The notes: generated by a model from the sequence alone, not told the origin. DNA of 64,000 nucleotides from JAFAXD01 sp051985675 (GCA_051985675.1 JBPYFJ010000139.1:124001-188000), one strand, 5' to 3'; counted from the first letter of the stretch, positions 17,662-26,162 are shown. Program-made: numbers and translations.

Positions 17662-18657
17662 CTATGCCACGTCACGCGCACCGGCGACCGCAACGCGCGG
17701 ATCGCGGGCGAGCCAGAGCGATACTGCGATCTCGCCGTCGGAGCCGACTTCCGGCGGTACGTTGCGATGACCGATCACATCGAGCCCGGCCTGCTCCAAC
17801 CATTGCGAGACCGTCTCCGCCGCAAAGCCGAGCCGGCGGTGGGCATGTTCCTCGCGTAGAAATTCGAGCTCGTGCGGTGCAAAGTCGATGACCAGCAACC
17901 GACCTTGCGGCCGCAGGACGCGCGCAGCCTCGCGCAGCGCGCGCGCGCCATCGTCGAGATAGTGCAATACTTGGTGCACGATCACGACATCGAACGAGTC
18001 GCGCGGCAACGCGAGATCGTAGATGTCGCCGTGGCGCACGCTGCAGTGCCGTAAGCCCGCGCGGTCGAGACGCGCGCGCGCCAGCGCCAGCATGTCGAGC
18101 GAAAGGTCGATGCCGAGCCCGCGCTCAAGCCCGGGCCCGAGCAGCTCGAGCATACGGCCAGTACCGGTGCCGAGATCGAGCAGCGAGCGGAACGGCCGAT
18201 CGGCGAGAGCCGCTTGGATTTCGGCCTCGACCGCGGCGTCGGCAGCGTGCAGGCGCCGGATCCGGTCCCACTCGGCGGCGTGCTCCCGGAAATAAGCTTG
18301 CGCCGCGGTCGCGCGGGCGGCACGCACGGCGGCCAAACGTTCGCGATCGCGGGCCATCGCACGATCGTCGGGATCGAGTTGCGCAGCGAGCATGCGGGCG
18401 AGGTCCGCTTTATCGCCGTGCTCGGCGAGACGGAAAAACGCCCACGAACCTTCGCGAAATCGCACCACCAAACCCGACTCGGCCAACAGTCGCAGATGCC
18501 GCGAGATGCGCGGCTGCGACTGCCGCAGGATTTCGGTCAACTCGGTAACGGTGAGCTCGGCTTCGGCCAGCAGTGCAAGCAAGCGCAGCCGCGTTTCTTC
18601 GCCGGCGGCCTTGAGCATGGTCGACAATTCGTCGAACGTGAAGCGATTCTGCGCCAC
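17662..18657 (-). CDS. ArsR-family regulator fused to a SAM methyltransferase
   Basis: Two-domain protein of 331 residues. The first ~95 residues form an ArsR-type winged helix (LRLLALLAEAELTVTELTEI, LRQSQPRISRHLRLLAESGL). From about residue 140 a class I SAM-dependent methyltransferase follows, with motif I LLDLGTGTGRMLELLGPG, acidic GIDLSLDML, and motif IV region VVIVHQVLHYLDDG. Related fusions in alphaproteobacteria are often found with metF and are thought to sense SAM/SAH; no metF lies here. The start is GTG at 18657 without a visible Shine-Dalgarno site, directly beside an AT-rich palindrome likely to be its operator. Confidence 0.85.
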   Translation of the reverse strand: MAQNRFTFDELSTMLKAAGEETRLRLLALLAEAELTVTELTEILRQSQPRISRHLRLLAESGLVVRFREGSWAFFRLAEHGDKADLARMLAAQLDPDDRAMARDRERLAAVRAARATAAQAYFREHAAEWDRIRRLHAADAAVEAEIQAALADRPFRSLLDLGTGTGRMLELLGPGLERGLGIDLSLDMLALARARLDRAGLRHCSVRHGDIYDLALPRDSFDVVIVHQVLHYLDDGARALREAARVLRPQGRLLVIDFAPHELEFLREEHAHRRLGFAAETVSQWLEQAGLDVIGHRNVPPEVGSDGEIAVSLWLARDPRVAVAGARDVA

Positions 18658-18662
18658 GAACT

Positions 18663-18684
18663 ACATATAAATATATCGTTATGT
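18663..18684. promoter_or_regulatory. AT-rich imperfect palindrome, candidate ArsR operator
   Basis: A 22-bp near-palindrome with outer arms ACATA and TATGT and a symmetric ATAT core. It lies six bases ahead of the GTG of the ArsR-methyltransferase gene and is strikingly AT-rich in a GC-rich region. Autoregulation is inferred. Confidence 0.55.
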
Positions 18685-18828
18685 CCAGGCAAGCAGCCGC
18701 ATCGGCCTCGGGGGGCGCCGACTGGCCGCCGGCCGAGGCTCAAGCGCGACCCTCGCCACCTCCCCGCCGGCGCGCGGGCGGGATAAGAGAGACATGCGAT
18801 AAGACTCACGAACTGCCGACGGGGAACC

Positions 18829-19329
18829 ATGTCCGCTGATCCGTACGGCCTCCGCCCCGGCGAGGTCGCAATCGAGCTCCCAAAGGAATTCGATGCCGGG
18901 CTTTATTTCATCGGCCGGATCCGCACACCGTGGACGACGCGCGAGCAGTGCCCGAAGAACGCGCGTGAGTCGGACGCGGTCTGCACCATCGAGGTCGATG
19001 CGCGCTACGCGGCCGCGCTCAAGGACGTAGAGACCTGTTCGCACCTGTTGCTGCTCTATTGGATGGACAAAGCGCGCCGCGACCTCGTCTTGCAGGCGCC
19101 GCGCCACTACGACACGCAACGCGGCACGTTCGCGCTGCGCTCGCCGGTTCGCCCGAACCCAATCGCCACGAGCGTCGTCAGGCTTGCGCGAGCCGACGGT
19201 ACGCGGCTCTCCGTGGTCGGGCTCGACTGTCTGGACGGCACCCCGCTGATCGACATCAAGCCGTACTTTGCCTCGACCGACGCGGTGCCAGCGGCGACCG
19301 TGGGCTGGCACGCGACGCGCAAGACATGA
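18829..19329 (+). CDS. trmO: tRNA (t6A37) N6-methyltransferase TrmO
   Basis: Protein of 166 residues of the TrmO/YaeB (formerly UPF0066) family, which methylates N6-threonylcarbamoyladenosine at position 37 of tRNA-Thr using SAM. Typical stretches are IGRIRTPWTTREQCPKNARE, HLLLLYWMDKARRDLVLQ, RGTFALRSPVRPNPIATSVV and GTPLIDIKPY. This is the short single-domain form without the C-terminal extension of the E. coli protein. It is divergent from the ArsR-methyltransferase gene. Confidence 0.9.
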   Translation: MSADPYGLRPGEVAIELPKEFDAGLYFIGRIRTPWTTREQCPKNARESDAVCTIEVDARYAAALKDVETCSHLLLLYWMDKARRDLVLQAPRHYDTQRGTFALRSPVRPNPIATSVVRLARADGTRLSVVGLDCLDGTPLIDIKPYFASTDAVPAATVGWHATRKT

Positions 19330-19356
19330 CGTTCGCGTGATCGCCGGCAAAGCCGA

Positions 19357-19385
19357 TTGACACTCCTGAACCAGTCAATTAATTA
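19357..19385 (+). promoter_or_regulatory. Sigma-70-type promoter of the GST gene
   Basis: TTGACA at 19357 and TAATTA at 19380 are separated by exactly 17 bases, close to consensus. The -10 element falls inside the left arm of an inverted repeat, so a repressor bound there would block it. Confidence 0.65.
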
Positions 19386-19401
19386 ACAAAACAGTTAATT
19401 A
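19380..19401. promoter_or_regulatory. Inverted repeat over the GST promoter, candidate operator
   Basis: TAATTAAC and GTTAATTA are perfect 8-bp arms separated by six bases. The repeat overlaps the predicted -10 element and ends 15 bases before the ATG. No regulator is obvious; the ArsR gene 1.4 kb downstream is a candidate. Confidence 0.6.
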
Positions 19402-19416
19402 CCAGGGAGCAACGTC

Positions 19417-20082
19417 ATGCCCAATGTCGAAATTATTGGATTTCCGCAATCGACTTACGTCCGGGTGGCCCGCATGGCGTGCGAGGAAAAGGGCGTACCC
19501 TACGATTTGCGGCCGGCGCCGCCCCATTCGCCCGAGGTCCTTGCAATCCACCCGTTCGGAAAAATTCCGGCCATGCGCCATGGCGACTTCGAGCTGTTCG
19601 AATCGAAAGCGATCGGGACTTATCTCGACCGCATGTTTCCCGGCCCGCGCTTGATCCCCGAGGATGCGCGCAGCGCCGCGCTCGCCGAGCAGTGGGTGTC
19701 GGCGGTCAACACCGTGATCGATCGCACCATGGTGCGCACCTACCTGTTCGGCTACATCTTTCCGAAAACGGCGGACGGCAAACCGGACCGCAAAGTGATC
19801 GACGAGGTGACGCCCGAACTGCGCGCGCAGATCACTTTGCTCGACAAGGCCGTCGCGAAAACCGGCTACCTGGCCGGCGACCAGTTCAGCTTCGCCGATA
19901 TCAACGTCATGCCGATCCTGTTCTACGTGCGCAAGTTCCCGGAGGGCAGCGAAGCGATCGCGGCCGCCAAGAATCTTGCCGCCTACTACGATCGCAATGC
20001 CGAGAGGCCGAGCTTTACGAACACGATGCCTCCGCCGCCGCCTGCCCAGCAAGCCCAACCTGACCAACGCAAAGCCGGGTGA
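19417..20082 (+). CDS. Glutathione S-transferase family protein
   Basis: Soluble protein of 221 residues. The thioredoxin-like N-terminal domain is seen in IIGFPQSTYVRVARMACEEK, with the cis-proline region FGKIPAMRHGDFELFES and SKAIGTYLDRMFPG. The all-helical C-terminal domain includes GYLAGDQFSFADINVMPIL, matching the N-capping box of GSTs. A Pro-rich tail (PPPPPAQQAQP) is unusual. It probably conjugates glutathione to electrophiles. Its stop overlaps the region of the next gene's start, so the DUF899 gene is likely co-transcribed. Confidence 0.88.
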   Translation: MPNVEIIGFPQSTYVRVARMACEEKGVPYDLRPAPPHSPEVLAIHPFGKIPAMRHGDFELFESKAIGTYLDRMFPGPRLIPEDARSAALAEQWVSAVNTVIDRTMVRTYLFGYIFPKTADGKPDRKVIDEVTPELRAQITLLDKAVAKTGYLAGDQFSFADINVMPILFYVRKFPEGSEAIAAAKNLAAYYDRNAERPSFTNTMPPPPPAQQAQPDQRKAG

Positions 20083-20087
20083 CGGCC

Positions 20088-20789
20088 ATGACCACGCATC
20101 AGGTCGTTTCCAACGAGCAGTGGCTGGCGCAGCGCAAGGCGCTGCTCGACAAGGAAAAGGCCTTTACCAAACTGCGCGACGAACTCACCGCGGAGCGGCG
20201 CGACTTACCGTGGGTGAGGGTCGGAAAGAACTACATGTTCGATTCGGACAGAGGCAAGGTCTCGCTGGCCGATCTGTTCGACGGAAAGAGCCAGCTGATC
20301 GTCTATCACTTCATGTTCCATCCCGACTGGGACGCCGGGTGCAAAAGCTGCTCGTTCTGGGCCGACACCTACAATCCGACGGTGGTGCACCTCAAGCACC
20401 GCGACGTGAACCTGGTGGCGATCTCGCGCGCGCCGCTTGAACGAATCGACGCTTACAAGCGGCGGATGGGCTGGTCGTTCGAGTGGGTCTCATCTTGCAA
20501 CAACGACTTCAACTACGATTTCGGGGTCTCGTTCACACCCGACGACCTGAAAAAGGCCGGCAACAACTACAACTTTGGAACCCGCCGGTTCACTATGGAG
20601 GAAGCGCCGGGACTCAGTGTCTTCTACCGGGACGCGGACGGCAGCATCTATCGGACCTACGCGTGCTATGCGCGCGGTCTCGACATGCTTAATTCCGCCT
20701 ATCAGTATCTTGATCTCGTGCCAAAAGGGCGGGATGAGCAGAGCGGCCCGATGTCCTGGCTGCGGCGGCATGATGAGTACGCCACGTAG
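20088..20789 (+). CDS. DUF899 thioredoxin-like protein
   Basis: Cytoplasmic protein of 233 residues of the DUF899 family, a thioredoxin-fold group of unknown reaction. It shows EKAFTKLRDELTAERRDLPW, the KSQLIVYHFMFHPDWDAGCK strand with a CKSC motif (GCKSCSFWADT), and YRTYACYARGLDMLNSAYQY. The CxxC supports a redox role. ATG at 20088 is preferred to a GTG at 20079. It follows the GST gene by five bases; the next gene, an ArsR regulator, starts 60 bases later. Confidence 0.85.
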   Translation: MTTHQVVSNEQWLAQRKALLDKEKAFTKLRDELTAERRDLPWVRVGKNYMFDSDRGKVSLADLFDGKSQLIVYHFMFHPDWDAGCKSCSFWADTYNPTVVHLKHRDVNLVAISRAPLERIDAYKRRMGWSFEWVSSCNNDFNYDFGVSFTPDDLKKAGNNYNFGTRRFTMEEAPGLSVFYRDADGSIYRTYACYARGLDMLNSAYQYLDLVPKGRDEQSGPMSWLRRHDEYAT

Positions 20790-20849
20790 GGCATTTTCCG
20801 TGGAGGCGGACACCGGTCTTCGACGGCCAATGCAACACCATCTGCCAAG

Positions 20850-21200
20850 ATGACGACCGCGCTTCCCGACCGGCTCGACGCGGTCTTTTCCGCACTCGCC
20901 GATCCGACGCGGCGCGCCATCATGGAGCGCCTCGCCGCCCGCGGCGAGCTGTCGGTCGGCGACATCGCGGAACCATTCCGGATCAGCGCGCCGGCCATTT
21001 CGCGGCATCTTCAGGTCCTTGAACGCGCCGGCCTCATCGAACGGCGCACCGAGCGCCAATGGCGGCTCGTGCGCATGCGACGTGAGGCGCTCAAACCGGT
21101 AGAATCCTGGGTGACGCGCCAGCATCGCCACTGGTCCGACGCGCTCGATCGTCTCGAAGCTCTGGCGGCAGCTGATACGCCGAAACGGAGGAAGTCATGA
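20850..21200 (+). CDS. ArsR-family regulator paired with an SRPBCC gene
   Basis: Small winged-helix repressor of 116 residues: DAVFSALADPTRRAIMERLA, then SVGDIAEPFRISAPAISRHL, QVLERAGLIERRTERQWRLV. It lacks the ELCVCDL-type cysteine metal site of classical ArsR, so metal sensing is unlikely. Its stop overlaps the start of the following SRPBCC gene by four bases (ATGA), a conserved two-gene arrangement in proteobacteria. It may control this pair and perhaps the GST/DUF899 genes. Confidence 0.88.
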   Translation: MTTALPDRLDAVFSALADPTRRAIMERLAARGELSVGDIAEPFRISAPAISRHLQVLERAGLIERRTERQWRLVRMRREALKPVESWVTRQHRHWSDALDRLEALAAADTPKRRKS

Positions 21201-21637
21201 ATGATCGTGTGCTCGAGATCGAGCGCCTGATCCCGGCCCCGCCCGAACGCGTGTTCGACTACTGGACCGAGCCCGAATTGTTGGCGCAATGGTTCGGGCC
21301 GGAAGGTTTTGATGTTCCGACCAAGAACCTCGACGTACGCCCCGGTGGCAAGTGGCGGACCACGATGCGCTCGCCCGACGGCAAGCTGCGCACCGTGAGC
21401 GGCGTCTACAATCTCATCGACCGCCCTCGCCGGTTGGTGTTCACCTGGGGCTGGGACGACGACAGCGGTGTGCGCGGACAGGAGACCGAGGTCACCGTGA
21501 CGCTCGAGCCCACGCCCGGGGGGACACGGCTGAAGCTCGTGCAGCAGTTGTTCGAGACCAGTGAAGTGCGCCAACTGCACAATCGCGGGTGGGCGTCTTC
21601 GTTCAGCAAATTGCAGAGCGTGGTGAAGACAGGTTGA
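21197..21637 (+). CDS. SRPBCC (AHSA1-like) domain protein
   Basis: Single-domain protein of 146 residues of the START/Bet v1 superfamily, AHSA1-like. It begins LEIERLIPAPPERVFDYWTE and carries LLAQWFGPEGF, the edge strand VRPGGKWRTTM and LVFTWGWDDD. These proteins bind a hydrophobic ligand in a cavity; the specific ligand is unknown. It is translationally coupled to the ArsR gene. Confidence 0.85.
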   Translation: MNDRVLEIERLIPAPPERVFDYWTEPELLAQWFGPEGFDVPTKNLDVRPGGKWRTTMRSPDGKLRTVSGVYNLIDRPRRLVFTWGWDDDSGVRGQETEVTVTLEPTPGGTRLKLVQQLFETSEVRQLHNRGWASSFSKLQSVVKTG

Positions 21638-21816
21638 GCTCGGGTGCCTTGGAGATCCTCCCTGCGCAGCCGATAGTCTCTTCAAGGTCGGGGCAGATAC
21701 GCGACATGCGAGGTATCCGTATCCCCGACGGCGCTCCCGCCCCCCTTGCGTCTCAAAATTGACATAACGCGCACAAAGGTCCCCGCCATTATGCCGATGG
21801 TGGTGGGGGTGTCGTC

Positions 21817-22341
21817 ATGGTTCGCCGGGCTGTCTGGAGCGTGCTTGCCGCGTGTTGTCTCGCGCCGGCGGGCCACGCACAATCAACGCATACCTACGAC
21901 GCGCTGATCGCGGCCCATGCGGCCGCCAACGGCGTCCCGGAAACGCTGGTGCGACGCGTCATTCTGCGTGAGAGCCGATACCAGCCTGGTCTCGTGGGAC
22001 GCGGCGGCACCCTGGGCCTGATGCAGATCAAGCTCGCAACCGCGCGCGGCCTCGGTTACACGGGCACAGCCGATGGGCTGCTCGACCCGAACACCAACTT
22101 GACCTACGCGGTCAAATATCTCGCCGGCGCCTACCGAACCGCTGGCGGCAATGCCGACCGAGCCGTCGGCTACTACGCCAGCGGCTATTACTATGCCGCG
22201 AAGCGCCAGCAATTGTCCCCGCGGGCCACGAAAGCGAATCCGCAAGCGCAAAATGGGAACGGCGAACCGCCCGCAACGGCTCCAATTGCAGTGCGTTCCA
22301 CGCGGACCACACCCGCTGAGGAGCGGGTCGGCGCGCGTTGA
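21817..22341 (+). CDS. Lytic transglycosylase (SLT domain)
   Basis: Secreted muramidase-like enzyme of 174 residues. A short signal peptide ends at GHAQ. The SLT catalytic Glu is in LVRRVILRESRYQPGLVG, followed by GTLGLMQIKLATARGLGYTG, the GLMQ motif of the fold, and LDPNTNLTYAVKYLAGAY. It would cleave peptidoglycan in the periplasm. The last 35 residues are a low-complexity tail. It is monocistronic, with the thiC riboswitch starting 30 bases after its stop. Confidence 0.88.
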   Translation: MVRRAVWSVLAACCLAPAGHAQSTHTYDALIAAHAAANGVPETLVRRVILRESRYQPGLVGRGGTLGLMQIKLATARGLGYTGTADGLLDPNTNLTYAVKYLAGAYRTAGGNADRAVGYYASGYYYAAKRQQLSPRATKANPQAQNGNGEPPATAPIAVRSTRTTPAEERVGAR

Positions 22342-22370
22342 CAGCCCCCGTCATCGGCCTAAATTAACTT

Positions 22371-22486
22371 CAGTCCTAGGGGAGCCTCGCCAGGAGGCTG
22401 AGATACCGACGGCCGATTGGGCTTTGCCCGTCGCAGCGCGGTGACCCTTCGAACCTGATCCGGGTCATGCCGGCGAAGGGATGGAA
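22371..22486 (+). ncRNA. TPP riboswitch (THI element) of thiC
   Basis: The leader of thiC contains the conserved thiamin-pyrophosphate aptamer. It shows GGGGAGCC at the left of P2, the CTGAGA box at 22399 and the ACCCTTCGAACCTGATC block at 22444, followed by CGGGTCATGCCGGCGAAGGGA closing P1/P4. It ends about 43 bases before the thiC ATG. No poly-T terminator follows, so control is probably at translation initiation, as in many proteobacterial thiC leaders. Confidence 0.95.
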
Positions 22487-22528
22487 ATCTCCCCCCGCCA
22501 AAGGCATGCCGAACGTTGGAGCGTGCCG

Positions 22529-24397
22529 ATGAACAAACACATTTCCCAAACCGACCTCGTCTCTCCGAAGGTCACCACCGGCCCGATCTCCGGTTCGCGC
22601 AAGACCTACACCACGCCCGATACGGCGCCTGACCTGCGCGTGCCGCTGCGCGAGGTCGCGCTCACCGAGGCTGCGGCGGAGCCGCCGGTTTCGCTTTACG
22701 ACACGTCAGGCCCCTACACGGATCCGAAGGCGACGATCGACGTGGAAAAGGGGTTGCCCCGCACGCGCCAGGGGTGGGTTCGCGCGCGCGGACGTGTTGA
22801 GGCCTATCAGGGCCGCATGATCAAGGCCGAAGACAACGGCAGCGTCACGGGCAAACATTTGGCGCGAGAATTTCCGACCCGGCATCAGCCGTTGCGCGCG
22901 CTCGATGGGGCGCCCGTGACCCAGCTCGAGTTCGCGCGCGCCGGCATCATCACTAAGGAGATGATCTACATCGCCGAACGCGAAAACCTCGGGCGCAAAG
23001 TGATGCTTGACCGCGCACAGGCTGCGCTCGGCGACGGGGAGAATTTCGGAGCAGCGGTACCGGACTTCGTTTCGCCGGAGTTCGTCCGCAGCGAGGTGGC
23101 GCGCGGCCGCGCGATCATACCCGCAAACATCAATCACGCTGAGCTTGAGCCGATGATCATCGGCCGCAACTTCCTGACCAAGATCAATGCCAATATCGGC
23201 AACTCGGCCGTGACCTCGTCGGTTGAGGAAGAGGTCGAAAAGATGGTGTGGGCGATCCGCTGGGGTGCCGACACCGTGATGGACCTGTCGACCGGCCGCA
23301 ACATCCACAACACGCGCGAATGGATCATCCGCAATGCGCCGATCCCGATCGGCACCGTGCCGATCTACCAGGCGCTTGAGAAAGTCAACGGCGACCCGGT
23401 CAAGCTCGACTGGGAGGTTTATCGCGACACGCTGATTGAGCAATGCGAACAGGGCGTAGATTACTTCACCATCCACGCGGGCGTGCGGCTCGGCTACATC
23501 CATCTCACCGCCAACCGCGTTACCGGTATCGTTTCGCGCGGCGGTTCGATCATGGCCAAGTGGTGCCTGTCGCGTCACAAGGAGAGTTTCCTTTACGAGC
23601 GGTTCGATGAGATTTGCGACATCATGCGTAAATACGACGTGTCGTTCTCGCTCGGCGACGGGCTGCGGCCCGGGTCGATCGCGGACGCCAACGATCGCGC
23701 CCAGTTCGCGGAGCTGGAGACGCTCGGCGAGCTCACCAAGATTGCGTGGGCCAAGGGCTGCCAGGTGATGATCGAAGGCCCTGGCCACGTGCCCATGCAC
23801 AAGATCAAGATCAATGTCGAGAAACAGCTCAAGGAGTGCAGCGAAGCACCCTTCTATACATTGGGCCCGCTGACGACCGACATCGCGCCCGGCTACGACC
23901 ACATCACGTCGGCAATCGGCGCCGCGATGATCGGGTGGTTCGGCACCGCGATGCTCTGCTATGTGACGCCCAAGGAACACCTTGGACTGCCAGATCGCGA
24001 CGACGTCAAGGAAGGCGTGATCGCCTACAAAATCGCGGCCCACGCGGCCGACTTGGCCAAGGGCCATCCAGCAGCTCAGCTCCGGGACGATGCGCTTAGC
24101 CGCGCCCGCTTCGAGTTCCGCTGGGTCGATCAGCTCAATCTCTCGCTCGATCCCGACACCGCGCGCGAATACCACGACGAGACCCTGCCAAAGGAAGCGC
24201 ACAAGGTCGCTCACTTCTGTTCGATGTGCGGACCGAAGTTCTGCTCCATGAAGATCACGCAGGACGTGCGCGACTACGCCGCGACGCTTAATGACAAGGA
24301 GCAGGGCATGGCCCAGATGTCGGAGAAATTCCGGCAGATGGGCAACGAGGTCTACGTCGAGGCGGAAGCCGTGAAAGCGAGCAATCGGGCACTCTAA
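22529..24397 (+). CDS. thiC: Phosphomethylpyrimidine synthase ThiC
   Basis: Radical-SAM enzyme of 622 residues that rearranges aminoimidazole ribotide into hydroxymethylpyrimidine phosphate for thiamin. The C-terminal [4Fe-4S] ligand motif CSMCGPKFC is present, along with MVEEEVEKM-like core stretches such as VWAIRWGADTVMDLSTG and MIEGPGHVPMHKI. ATG at 22529 is chosen because it follows TTGGAGCG and lies just past the riboswitch; a longer frame would start inside the aptamer. No other thi gene lies in the window. Confidence 0.97.
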   Translation: MNKHISQTDLVSPKVTTGPISGSRKTYTTPDTAPDLRVPLREVALTEAAAEPPVSLYDTSGPYTDPKATIDVEKGLPRTRQGWVRARGRVEAYQGRMIKAEDNGSVTGKHLAREFPTRHQPLRALDGAPVTQLEFARAGIITKEMIYIAERENLGRKVMLDRAQAALGDGENFGAAVPDFVSPEFVRSEVARGRAIIPANINHAELEPMIIGRNFLTKINANIGNSAVTSSVEEEVEKMVWAIRWGADTVMDLSTGRNIHNTREWIIRNAPIPIGTVPIYQALEKVNGDPVKLDWEVYRDTLIEQCEQGVDYFTIHAGVRLGYIHLTANRVTGIVSRGGSIMAKWCLSRHKESFLYERFDEICDIMRKYDVSFSLGDGLRPGSIADANDRAQFAELETLGELTKIAWAKGCQVMIEGPGHVPMHKIKINVEKQLKECSEAPFYTLGPLTTDIAPGYDHITSAIGAAMIGWFGTAMLCYVTPKEHLGLPDRDDVKEGVIAYKIAAHAADLAKGHPAAQLRDDALSRARFEFRWVDQLNLSLDPDTAREYHDETLPKEAHKVAHFCSMCGPKFCSMKITQDVRDYAATLNDKEQGMAQMSEKFRQMGNEVYVEAEAVKASNRAL

Positions 24398-24704
24398 CTG
24401 CGAATCCGTTCGCTAGTGTACAATGGCCGCGCCCATGATGCGGCCATTGCGGCCGCAAGATTAACATCGTGTAATTTCCTGTTGCGTTTGCACCACGCGG
24501 CGCGACAATTAAACAATTCGATCGACTGTGCCGCTCGCCACGCACGGCGCGCCAACATAGGATATCAGCGTGCGCTGAACAGACATTCCGTCTGCAGCAG
24601 GGCCCCGGACTCATCCCCTGTGTCCGGGGCCTTCCTTATCCCGACTGCAGATTTTTGCGGCACGCGAGCAACCGGCCAAGCCATGAGAGCTTCCGCTTGC
24701 GGCG
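24398..24704 (+). other. Intergenic region with three hairpins, possible sRNA
   Basis: No protein gene is seen. A 10-bp perfect stem at 24421-24449 (CAATGGCCGC/GCGGCCATTG) lies right behind thiC. A small hairpin with CAGAC/GTCTG arms lies near 24580, and the strong hairpin at 24601 follows. The last two in series give the profile of a small RNA ending, but no promoter was identified. Confidence 0.4.
24601..24631 (+). terminator. Strong hairpin downstream of thiC
   Basis: GGCCCCGGAC and GTCCGGGGCC are perfect 10-bp arms around an 11-base loop, followed by TTCCTTAT. The tail is pyrimidine-rich rather than pure T. It ends thiC or a short RNA encoded after it. Confidence 0.65.
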
Positions 24705-25070
24705 TTAACGCCCGAACGGACCCGCAAACACAAAGTAGGCGCCGACCGCGATGAACACGAAACCAACTGCGTAGTTCCAGGTCAACGGTTCTCGCAAATA
24801 CGCGACCGAGAATCCAGCAAAGACAACCAGAGTGATGACTTCCTGGATGGTCTTGAGCTGTGCGGTCGAATAGATGGCACTGCCGAACCGATTGGCCGGA
24901 ACGGCGAGGCAATACTCGACAAATGCAATCAACCAACTCGCGACAATCACTCCAAAAAGCGGAACTTCCTTGAAGCGCTGGTGTCCGTACCACGCGGTGG
25001 TCATGAACATGTTGGAACCGATCAGCATGATGATCGGACGAAGCGGGAACCAGATTGACGAAAGCGGCAT
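24705..25070 (-). CDS. DMT-superfamily small membrane protein (DUF486)
   Basis: Integral membrane protein of 121 residues with four predicted helices, of the DUF486 branch of the drug/metabolite transporter superfamily. Recognisable stretches are NMFMTTAWYGHQRF, IVASWLIAFVEYCLAVPANR and TIQEVITLVVFAGFSVAYLR. Four-helix DMT proteins work as dimers. No substrate is known for this family. It is transcribed against thiC. Confidence 0.85.
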   Translation of the reverse strand: MPLSSIWFPLRPIIMLIGSNMFMTTAWYGHQRFKEVPLFGVIVASWLIAFVEYCLAVPANRFGSAIYSTAQLKTIQEVITLVVFAGFSVAYLREPLTWNYAVGFVFIAVGAYFVFAGPFGR

Positions 25071-25204
25071 TCGGTATCATCCAGGTTCGAGTTGGCGATG
25101 GCTTATCGAGGCTTGCTATGGCATAGTTCCGGGCCTTCATATGGCCGCCACGAACCGCTATGAAGTTCGATGGTACCAGTCATCTAAATTCGGGAGATAG
25201 GCTG

Positions 25205-25972
25205 ATGCGTCTTTTTGCAACGGCGCTGGCATCCTGCGCTCTAGCGTTCTTGTTCTTCGGCCCAGCGGCCGCGCAAGGTCAGCGGCCTCCGCCCCCCTCG
25301 CCGCCGAAGCCCTACAAGGCAGTCGCGGTGACGCCTGCGCAGCCATTCGCAGATCCAAGTTTTGAGGCATTCCGAAAAGAGCTCGCCGACATCGTCAAGC
25401 GCAAGGACCGCGCGGCGCTCGGCAAGCTTGTCGTATCGCAGGGTTACTTCTGGGAAACCGACGACGGTGACAAGGCCGATAAGAAGAAATCAAGCTTCGA
25501 GAACTTCGCGGCTTCGATCGACCTCAATGCCAAGGACGGTTCTGGCTGGGATACGCTCGAAGCCGCGTCCCAGGACCCGACGCTCGAGGAAATTCCCGAG
25601 CGCAAGGGTGTGATGTGCTCCCCCGCGGTGCCGGCATTTGATGAGAAGGCGTTCGAAGAACTCACCAAGGAGACTAGGACCGAGATTGACGAGTGGGGCT
25701 ATCCGGCAACCGCTGGAGTGGAAGTGCATGCGGGCCCGCGACCGAACTCGCCGGTGATCGACAAGCTCGGGATGGATCTTGTGCGCGTCATGGACAGCGA
25801 CGAGGCTCAGGGTAATCCCAACGGCCCGCCGCCGCCGATGAAAGTCGTGACCCCGTCCGGCAAGGTCGGCTATGTGCCGTCCGACGCAATCATGCCGATT
25901 GCGTTCGACCAGCTCTGCTACATGAAGGACGGGGGCAGCTGGAAGATCACGGGATACGCCGGCGGCGACTGA
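25205..25972 (+). CDS. Exported protein with C-terminal SH3-like region
   Basis: Secreted protein of 255 residues, function unknown. The signal peptide MRLFATALASCALAFLFFGP is followed by a Pro-rich stretch. The central part is helical and charged (FEAFRKELADIVKRKDRAAL). The C-terminal 80 residues resemble a bacterial SH3 fold: AGVEVHAGPRPNSPVIDKLG, then VVTPSGKVGYVPSDAIMPI. The ATG at 25205 has GGGAGA seven bases upstream. Alphaproteobacterial homologs are annotated as hypothetical. It probably interacts with the cell wall, which is inferred from the SH3-like part. Confidence 0.75.
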   Translation: MRLFATALASCALAFLFFGPAAAQGQRPPPPSPPKPYKAVAVTPAQPFADPSFEAFRKELADIVKRKDRAALGKLVVSQGYFWETDDGDKADKKKSSFENFAASIDLNAKDGSGWDTLEAASQDPTLEEIPERKGVMCSPAVPAFDEKAFEELTKETRTEIDEWGYPATAGVEVHAGPRPNSPVIDKLGMDLVRVMDSDEAQGNPNGPPPPMKVVTPSGKVGYVPSDAIMPIAFDQLCYMKDGGSWKITGYAGGD

Positions 25973-26016
25973 CACGTGCAACGTCGGGCGTCAGCCTAGT
26001 ACCAACGCCACGGAAC

Positions 26017-26046
26017 CGCCTACCTTCCTAGCGGGGACGGTAGGCG
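26017..26046 (+). terminator. Hairpin after the exported SH3-like gene
   Basis: CGCCTACC and GGTAGGCG form an 8-bp stem around 14 bases. There is no T tract, so it is a weak terminator or a message-end stabiliser. Confidence 0.4.
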
Positions 26047-26162
26047 ACGGTCATCAAACCGTTGTGAATATCTCATCGTTCTGCAACGCGAATCGCCGAT
26101 GAGGCCGCAGGCGGGATAGACGCTGCCCATGCAGCGCGCGGTCCCGACCTGCTGCGGAGCCG

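Noticed and set aside
18679..19350. A 223-codon minus-strand frame over trmO
   Set aside because: TrmO on the plus strand carries clear family motifs; the opposite frame does not.
22706..24214. A 502-codon minus-strand frame opposite thiC
   Set aside because: ThiC is unambiguous, with riboswitch and cluster motif; the antisense frame is its shadow.
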